Shown: positions 57,001 through 64,000 of the stretch, piece by piece
How positions within the stretch are numbered: the stretch's first letter is position 1
Layout: every line of letters begins with the position of its first letter
Assembly: GCA_002286855.1 (NCBI GenBank)
Contig: NRSV01000004.1
Span: 434,001-498,000 of the forward strand
Source of the DNA: Bipolaris cookei
Taxonomy: Eukaryota > Ascomycota > Dothideomycetes > Pleosporales > Pleosporaceae
Length of the DNA stretch: 64,000 bases
Direction: 5' to 3'
Notes under the pieces: model-generated
What the model was told of the DNA's origin: nothing
The model's database searches: none
Seen by the model: the letters and a program-made list of their open reading frames with translations, nothing else
Made by a program: the position numbers and the translations under genes

Positions 57001-59791
57001 ATGGAGTCCATCAGTCGCATATCGAGCTTGTTGGAGACAGGTATGGCGCCTTTCTCAATTTTCTCCTCTTACACATCCATCGCATCTCTTGTGCCTTTGC
57101 GATTTGTACTCGACGGGTCTTGAACATGTAATCACTTCGCTCGTCCACTATGCATCCATCCAGCTTTGCTCACTGGTCTCTTTCTACAGCCCGCGACCTT
57201 ACCCTCGAAGCCGCCCGCGATGCCAGCAATATCCGCCGAGCGCCCACAAGAGAGCTGCCCTCGAGTCAGCTCAAGAAGCTTCTCGACAGCCGATCCGAGC
57301 GCGATGTCTTGGAGGGGCTCCGGAGAGTAATCACTGTATGCCAACCCCATCATAAATTCGGCCCACCTCAGCAAACATGGCACACGTTGGGACGTGTAGT
57401 AACTGACTACAGTCCCTCTAGATGTCCTACCGCCAGCCTCCTGCGCAAACACTACCTTTCTTCTCCCACGTAATCAAGAACGTCGCCTCGCCTTCGCTTC
57501 AGGTCAAGAAGCTCGTTTACATATACCTCCTCCAGCATGCCGAGCACGAGCCAGATACCGCTCTCCTTTCAATCAATACAATCCAAAAGTCGCTTACGGA
57601 TACAAATCCTCAATTGCGCGCATTGGCGTTACGAGTCATGTCGAGCATACGGGTGCCCGTAATTAGCCAGATTGTGAGTCTGGGAATCAAGCGCGGTTCC
57701 GGAGATATGTCGCCGTACGTAAGGAGGGCAGCGGCTTTGGCGATACCGAAGTGTTACAGACTGGACCCCAACACCGAACCCCAGCTCCTGGAGCACCTGT
57801 CGACATTGCTTGGAGACAAACAGTACTTTGTGACTGGAGCTGCTGTAGCATCGTTCCTAGAGCTATGTCCGGATCGCTTAGACCTCATACACCCGCATTA
57901 CCGCGCCTTGGTACGGAAGCTCGTCGACATGGACGAATGGGGACAGTTAGCTACACTGCGATTGATGATGGTTTATGCACGGAAATGCTTTCCCAGAAGG
58001 ACGAAAAAAGTTAAGAAGGCGGCTGGCACTAACAGGAACAGCAAACCTTTGCAGTCCACAAAAGGATTTTATGATGATTCTGAGAGCGAATCTGAAGAAG
58101 ACGAGCAAGGGCAGGATATGGAGGAAATTGCTGTACTGGATCCTGATCTCGAATTGTTGCTAAAAGGCTGCCAGTCGTTGCTCCAATCCCGGAATGCTGC
58201 CGTGGTGATAGCGGTAGCCCGAACCTACCTGTATCTCGGTACGCCTGAGTACCTGACCCAAGCCATTGGGCCGCTGATCTCCCTGCTGCGATCTGCTGCC
58301 GACATCCAGCACGTAGCGTTGTATAACATTGTACAGGTCTGCTTGGCACACCCTGAGCCATTTGTAAAGTACTACACACACTTCTTGGTGCGATCAACAG
58401 ATGCGCCGCACATATGGCAGCTGAAGCTCGAGCTGCTCACCTTGATATTTCCTCACGCCCATATGAGATTGCAAAGCTTAATACTTGCCGAGCTCAGCCA
58501 CTTTTCACATTCTGGCAGCTTGGACCCAGCACTGGTCAAAGAGTCTGTACGTGCAATTGGGCGCTGCTCACAAAGTCCTGCGACCAGCCCCCAAACCTCG
58601 GCCAGATGTCTAAAACTACTGTTAAAACACATTGGATCTGCCGATGCCCATTTGGTAGCGGAGTCGCTGGAAGTCATCCGACACTTGATTCAACGAGACC
58701 CAGATGCACATCGCACTACTGTTATCCGGTTAGCAAAGCATTTGGATGCAGCCACCAGTCCTCAAGCTCGCGCCAGCATCATTTGGCTAGTTGGCGAATT
58801 CGCTGGCCTGGATCCGGAGAACAACATTGCCGCAGACGTTCTCCGTATCTTAGTCAAAGGCTTTGCGGACGAAGCCGAGGCAGCCAAGCTTCAGATTGTG
58901 CTATTGGCAGCCAAGGTCTACGTGCATCATTTGACAGCCAATCCGCCCCCGGAGCCTAAAGTGGAAGAGCCCACACCGAGCTCGTCCCTCATTGACGACT
59001 TCCAAGAAGAACAAGGCGGGTTCAGAGACGAGCATCTTGACACACTCACCCAGAACAACGAGCCTCAAGAGGAGGAGAAGCCGCATATTATTGAGGCACT
59101 GTACAACTACGTTCTCTTGTTAGTAAGATACGATACTTCGTATGACCTTCGCGACCGTGCTCGCGTTTACAAAGCACTATTGGCGACACCTACCTCGACG
59201 CAGTTGGCTTCGCTCCTGCTTCTGGCACCCAAGCCGGTGCCGCACATTCCCAGTCCAAGTGAAACACGAAAAGGCTATGTGCTGGGAAGTGCCAGTCTAG
59301 TAGTTGGTGATGAAGGCGGTATTGGAGGACTCAAAGGATACGAAGACCTGCCGCGCTGGGTCAAGGAAGGAAACGAACCAGATCCCGTGCTCCCCGACGA
59401 AACCGGGGCTTCATCTTCTTCAAATTACGTGTCGGCATATGAAACTGCAAGGAACATGTCGGCAGCTGATAGGCTGGACGCAGCGGCGGGCAATAGTGGT
59501 AGAGTGACCGCGGACAACACGATGGGTCCAAGAGGTTTAAACGGAATTGGTGGAGATGGAGGTTTCGACGGGGTGCCCAAAGTGCCGCTCAAGGAGAAGA
59601 CGCTCGACGACTGGCTGGCGGAAGAAGAAGAAGGAGGAGGAGGTGATGACGATGATGACGAGGAAACCGAGACGGACAGTGAAGAAGAGACGGACGAAGA
59701 GGAAGAAGAGAGTGAGGACGAGAGCGAATACGAGACGGACAGTGAGGATGAGGAGACTGATGATGAGCGAGGTAATCTCATCAAGCAGTAG
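57001..59791 (+). CDS. APL6: AP-3 complex beta subunit
   Basis: Three exons (57001-57040, 57190-57335, 57422-59791) encode 851 residues. The adaptin trunk is plain: ELPSSQLKKLLDSRSERDVLEGLRRVIT before the last splice, then FFSHVIKNVASPSLQVKKLVYIYLLQHAE, INTIQKSLTD and VRRAAALAIPKCYRLD. HEAT-like repeats run to about 640. The hinge ends in a very acidic Glu/Asp/Ser tract of about 60 residues and the protein stops there without an ear domain, as is normal for fungal Apl6. AP-3 carries cargo such as alkaline phosphatase and Vam3 from the Golgi to the vacuole. Confidence 0.94.
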
Positions 59792-59924
59792 TCCATTTGA
59801 AAAGAGATTGAGTGAGTCGTGGTGAAAGTTTTTTTCATGGACATGGTCATGAATTATACTCTGTTTGCATAGCTGTTCAAAATGAAGAGAAGAACCAAGC
59901 AGAAGTTGACTAATAAAAGCTACC

Positions 59925-62525
59925 TCAAAGCCTCGCCATATTTCCCCTCTTCCGCATACTCTTTATCTTGGTCTCTTCCCCCTGTCCCTCCCCTTCCAAC
60001 CCCACCCCTTCGCCCTCTGAAACAACCGCACTAGCATCCTCCCACAAGCCCTTGGCCACCAAATCCACCAACCCCAAAACCCTATTCTGCACCGTTGCCC
60101 CATCTCTCCGGTTCTTGCCCTCCCGTCTACTTGCACTAATCCTCTCTGCAAACCGCCACAACGGCCCCTCCGCTACTATACTCCCAGTGGCATTCTGTCT
60201 GCGCTGCGGCACCCACTCATCCGCCAGCCGTATACCCAACGCATTCTTATTCTTTTTAGCCGCCCCCTCGCCATTGCGTGAGCGAGCAACAACAATCATG
60301 CCTTCCTCTTGGAACCTGGTGTAAGCGTTTTTCAGCGTTTCCTTGTTTACGGCTTCGAAGTAGGAGAGGTCACCTTGGTGGTAGAGGGTTTTACCGAGGA
60401 GTTGGGCGTGGTCTTGTATTTTTTTTTGGTCGAGCCATCTTGGTGAGTGAGATGATGCTGGTGATGATGATGATGATGATGATGTTGATGATGAGGAGGG
60501 TGGTGTAAGCATCATTAGGCTTATTGCGCCGAGCCAGGCGGCTTCGATAAAGGGCCAGATGAGGAAGCAGTAGAAGTCGTAGTTTTCGCGGCCTTGGGCG
60601 CGTTCAGTGGGGGAGAGCTCGATCCATTCGATTTTCGATTCGGTAGAAGAGGAGAGGGTTTCTGGGGAGGAGGGCTCTGAGGAGGAGGAGCGGGTTAGGG
60701 TTATAACGTCGTCTTTTTCGAGACCGAGGAGGGTTTTGGAGAGGTTAGTGTCGAGACCTTCGGTTGGGAAGATGAATTCGCCACGGAAGAGCTGGGAGAG
60801 GAAATGAACTTGGGCGCGTAGGTCAGTGTATGACATACGTTGGTACTCGGGCCCACCGCCTTGCTTGACGTGTGTGTATAGCGCTGCGCTGACGAGACTT
60901 TGCAAGATGAACAGATGGATGGTCATGTTACGGTAAAAAGAGAGCTGGAATCGATCAACAGCGTAAAATGTGTCTTCTGGAAGATCAGGAACAAGGCCGA
61001 CAAGTCCTGGACCAAGCACTTCAAGTGCGCGGTCGACGACAACGCTGGTGGGAAGATTGCCAAAGTGTGCTACGCGGCCCCCTTGGACTCGCACACGGTC
61101 ACTCAGCCATTCTACGCGTCGGATGAGTTCGGTTTTCCCGACACCGCGGCCGCGAAGCGTGAGTAGGACGGTGCCGACCAACGCCGTAGGCATGACAACT
61201 GAGACATCATTGATTTCAGATAGTACTTTATACCCCAGTGTGCGGAGGATACGGAGTCGATCTTCTTTGGTATCGATTTGTTGGGGTAGCTTGGAGAAGC
61301 GATTGCGTTGTTGGGCAATGAATGACTTGAGAGACCAGGGCTCGTGGAAACGGACGTCTACACGACCAAGTTTGAGAGAGAGGACGGACGAAGCAGACAA
61401 GAAATCCATGAGGTTTTCTTTCGGCTTTGGCTGGCCGAGGAGCTCGCTAATATATGAGCTGTTGACTGTTAGCATCCATGTTCATCTTTGAGAAAATTCG
61501 CAGACGTACTCAACCTCAATCACCTTGTCATATTGCGTTGAAACCGGACAAATGATGGCATCGTCTACCCGACCACTAGCAACACTATCCAGCATGTAAC
61601 TCAAGATGCCAAACTTTGGTGGCAGAAGCTTGCCTGTCCGACTCCGGCCTCCTTCGACGAAGCACTCGAGGTTATAGCCACATCGCAACAGGGTATCTAT
61701 GTATGCCTGAACCAGCGTGATATACAATTGATCGTCTCCGAAGCTCCGTCGTATCCACATGGCGCCCGCATGTTGAAGAAATGAGCCCACAACTGGAAAG
61801 TTTAAGTTGTCGCCAGCTACAACGGTGGGCAGCGCAAGACCAAGCCTGTAGCAAATAATCTGGAGAGAGACGTAGTCGACGTGAGAGCGGTGGCAAGGCA
61901 GGAATATGATTGAGTGCTTGTCCTTGGCTGCTTTTTCAGCTACCGCGCGTAACCGCAGGACTTCCTCGCTCGAAACGTGAACACCCTGGTGATATGCCCT
62001 GGTGAGGAGCTGAGTTGCAAAGTAGTATGCACCTCTTATAAAAGGCCTGCTCTCCATTTTGCATATCATCGAGTCTGTCCAGCCCTCGCTGACCTGCATG
62101 AGTGACTCTTCAATCTCGGCCCTCCTCTTGGAATTTCTATCTTCATCATTCAGTAATCCTTCCTTGACTTCAACCTCAATTCTCTTGTCCGCCAGTTCAC
62201 GTATTTTGGCGATGAGCATTGGGCTGCTCAGCACCCTTCCCTTCATATCTTCACTGAAGCCCGAGTAAAATTCTGGCTGGCCGATGTGGTGATCAAAAGA
62301 CCGCCATCCTGTTCCAGAGAAATGAAGCGATACTTCGCGTAAAAAGTCCAGAGGCGAGGAGCGGAAGCGCGCGAAGCTGTGTATGAGGCCGCGATCCGGC
62401 AACTCATTGTAGCCGGCTGCATGGAGATGCACATTGTCATCTGCAGTTATGCTGAGGTCGGGGGCTTGTTCGGAGGTAGAGGGAGGTGAAGCTGGAGGGC
62501 TCTGCGTCTCGTCTGAGCGGGTCAT
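59925..62525 (-). CDS. PlsB-type glycerol-3-phosphate/DHAP acyltransferase
   Basis: Two exons (62525-61510, 61458-59925) encode 849 residues. Acyltransferase motifs are clear: IFLPCHRSHVDYVS with the catalytic HX4D, GAMWIRRSFGDD, CFVEGGRSRTGK and DAIICPVSTQYDKVIEVDSY, the last formed by the splice. This is the PlsB/GNPAT branch, which acylates glycerol-3-phosphate or DHAP at the sn-1 position, not the ER Sct1/Gpt2 type. A Ser-rich tract coded by GAT/ATC repeats (about 60460-60500) interrupts the C-terminal half. The extreme C-terminus is MARL, which could act as a peroxisomal PTS1-like signal; that is inference. Confidence 0.88.
60459..60497. repeat. GAT trinucleotide repeat inside the acyltransferase gene
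   Basis: An imperfect (GAT)n run codes for serine on the minus strand (the TSSSSSSSPASS region). Length variation would change a flexible loop only. Confidence 0.7.
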
Positions 62526-63012
62526 GATGTCCAGAGGGCAGAACGTTGCTGGTGCGCTGGGCAGAGATGCGTCTCGTCAGGGGGAGTTTGGGACCAACTA
62601 CGCTGATGACATGGGCAGACGCGTTTTCCGTCGGGGTCGTACTTGATCTACTTGATCTGTGGGCCCGTGAACTGTGAGAGGTGTAGTGTTATGGCATTGT
62701 CACATGAGGCGCGAGATGCGTTGCCTGGCAAGAATGACGGCGCGACTGTTGAACTTGAAGTGGACCCACTTCCCCGGCCTATTCCTTGGGCCTCGGCTTG
62801 TGGGGAAGGCATAGCGGGCCTGCATCGCCTCCGATTCGCTAGCCATCGGACTACTACGAATACTGGTATATGCATTCGAACGTTAGTGCAAATGCCATTG
62901 ATTCGCATGTTCAGCGAATTACATGTAACGCTCTTAATTATTGATGAAGTTGTACGGATATTTCTTGACCGGAAATACCGTGTCGAAGAACCTATAACCA
63001 AGTCAAGGTGCT
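62526..63012. other. Promoter region of the acyltransferase gene
   Basis: The 487 bp lie between two minus-strand genes. I see no gene. Confidence 0.45.
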
Positions 63013-64000
63013 TCAAAACACCTCCCAAAGACTGACTTTGCCATCCTTGGCCCCAGCAGCAACCCAATGCTTCATCTTTGTTTCGTTCTCGCGCTCCTGC
63101 CCACGGCTCTTGACACGTGTTTCTGGCTCTGAGTCTTCCACTGCCAGGTCTTCTGCTGTCAATATGTCGGCAAAAGCTACTGCGTAGACGCCTTCCTTGT
63201 GCCACTTTAGCACTGCGACTTCCTTGAGAGTTTTAGTACTATATATGCGGACGCGAGTATCCCAGCCGCCGGTGATGATGAGCCGGCCGTCGGAGCGGAC
63301 TCGGAGTGACTGTTGGCCAGCATGTTTGGTGTCTGTGATTTTGTATGCAGCTTCTAACGTCACTACCGACTGGACCGGCGGTGCAGGCTTGATGCGGGGA
63401 AGTGGTATAGAGGACGACGATAGTAGAGATGATAAACCACCCGGCTTAGGAGTTTCCGGTGTCTTTTCCTTGGTAGGCAGCTTCGCAAACAAAGGTGGGG
63501 ATTCGGAGGAGTCGACAGGCTGAGGCACGCCCTCTGTTGTCTCTGATAGTCGACTCGCAGGCGCCGATAGCGGAGTCCTAGTAGTTTCATCTCCACCCTC
63601 CTCATTAGCATCAAGAGTCAGCTCAGGCACACGATGCTTGGCCAATTTGGCGTCAGCAGATGAAGTGAAGAAGAAGTCGCCATCCGGCGAAGCATCGAGT
63701 GATAGGACAGGCTGAGAATGGGGCTGGCTGAGGTAAATAAGCTCAGCAGAGCCGACGGAAGGGCCGATGCAGTCACCCGGAAGCTTGAAGGCTGCGGCGA
63801 CGCCACCCTCGTACCCAGCAAGGAGCAAAATGTTTTGCGAGCGATGATGGCGAAGCAACTTGACAGCCATGACCATTCCTAAGGGGGGTTAGCGACTCTT
63901 CTGGTTGTAGGATTAACACAATCACGTGTACCTGTCTCGACTGTTTGCACTCGCGGGACTATGACTTTCAGCGTCTCGTCCGGAAGGAGCCATACTTCAA
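63013..64000 (-). CDS. ASA1: ASTRA-associated protein 1 (Asa1), WD40, C-terminal part (5' end outside window)
   Basis: Two exons are visible: the first runs in from the right edge to 63932 and the second is 63878-63013, joined over a GCTAACC...TTAG intron. The joined frame reads VWLLPDETLKVIVPRV, VETGMVMAVKLL, ILLLAGYEGGVAAAF, then SQPVLSLDASPDG and the final blades RLIITGGWDTRVRIYS, LKWHKEGVYAVAF and VAAGAKDGKVSLWEVF. This is the C-terminal half of a seven-bladed propeller. Asa1 belongs to the ASTRA/TTT complex that helps mature PIKK kinases. A long Ser/Pro-rich insert separates two blades. Confidence 0.85.

Overview
The window is nuclear DNA of a filamentous ascomycete. Genes are dense, most carry one to four introns of about 41 to 150 bp (one is about 320 bp), and the introns have GTAAGT- or GTATGT-like donors and GCTAAC/CTGAC-like branch points just before the acceptor. 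Gene content (Exo84, Bqt4, Rpn13, GH11 and GH15 hydrolases, Fot1/pogo transposons) fits a member of the Pezizomycotina, most likely Dothideomycetes/Pleosporales; the order-level placement is inference. I rebuilt each spliced gene by hand; unless an entry says otherwise, exon lengths sum to an intact reading frame.

Left part (1-35.8 kb): the end of a NECAP-like endocytic protein, a GILT-type thiol reductase, a hexokinase-family sugar kinase, the FIG4 phosphoinositide phosphatase, an MFS transporter, the ribosome-biogenesis factor Nop53, the Rab GTPase Ypt6, the mitochondrial import receptor Tom20, exocyst subunit Exo84, a small duplicated Myb-like protein, a zeta-crystallin-type quinone oxidoreductase, a cryptic short gene, a membrane hydroxylase, ribosomal protein eL6, proteasome receptor Rpn13, cytosolic prolyl-tRNA synthetase, chaperonin CCT1, a type I membrane protein and a class III aminotransferase. 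These are mainly housekeeping genes and do not form a pathway cluster.

Middle part (35.8-46.0 kb) is a transposon-rich island around a lone GH11 xylanase gene. It holds an internally deleted pogo-like element (35841-36908) with both inverted repeats and a TA duplication, a broken Tc1/mariner transposase (40080-41620) split by a 199-bp hAT-type MITE, and a 3.8-kb pogo-like element (42248-46022) interrupted by a 1.96-kb composite insertion that has a tRNA-like head, a TAA-rich tail, a 14-bp target duplication, copia integrase/LTR pieces and a second Tc1 fragment. Nonsense codons in the transposases look like C-to-T (RIP-type) changes.

Right part (46.4-64 kb): a secreted GH15 glucoamylase, an unusual protein fusing a succinyl-CoA ligase alpha-like region to a beta-like region that lacks most of its ATP-grasp fold, a Bqt4-like inner nuclear membrane protein, Rho-GDI, an unrecognised protein, the AP-3 beta subunit, a PlsB-type acyltransferase and the C-terminal part of the ASTRA factor Asa1. 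The succinyl-CoA ligase-like fusion and the nested transposon island are the most interesting items.
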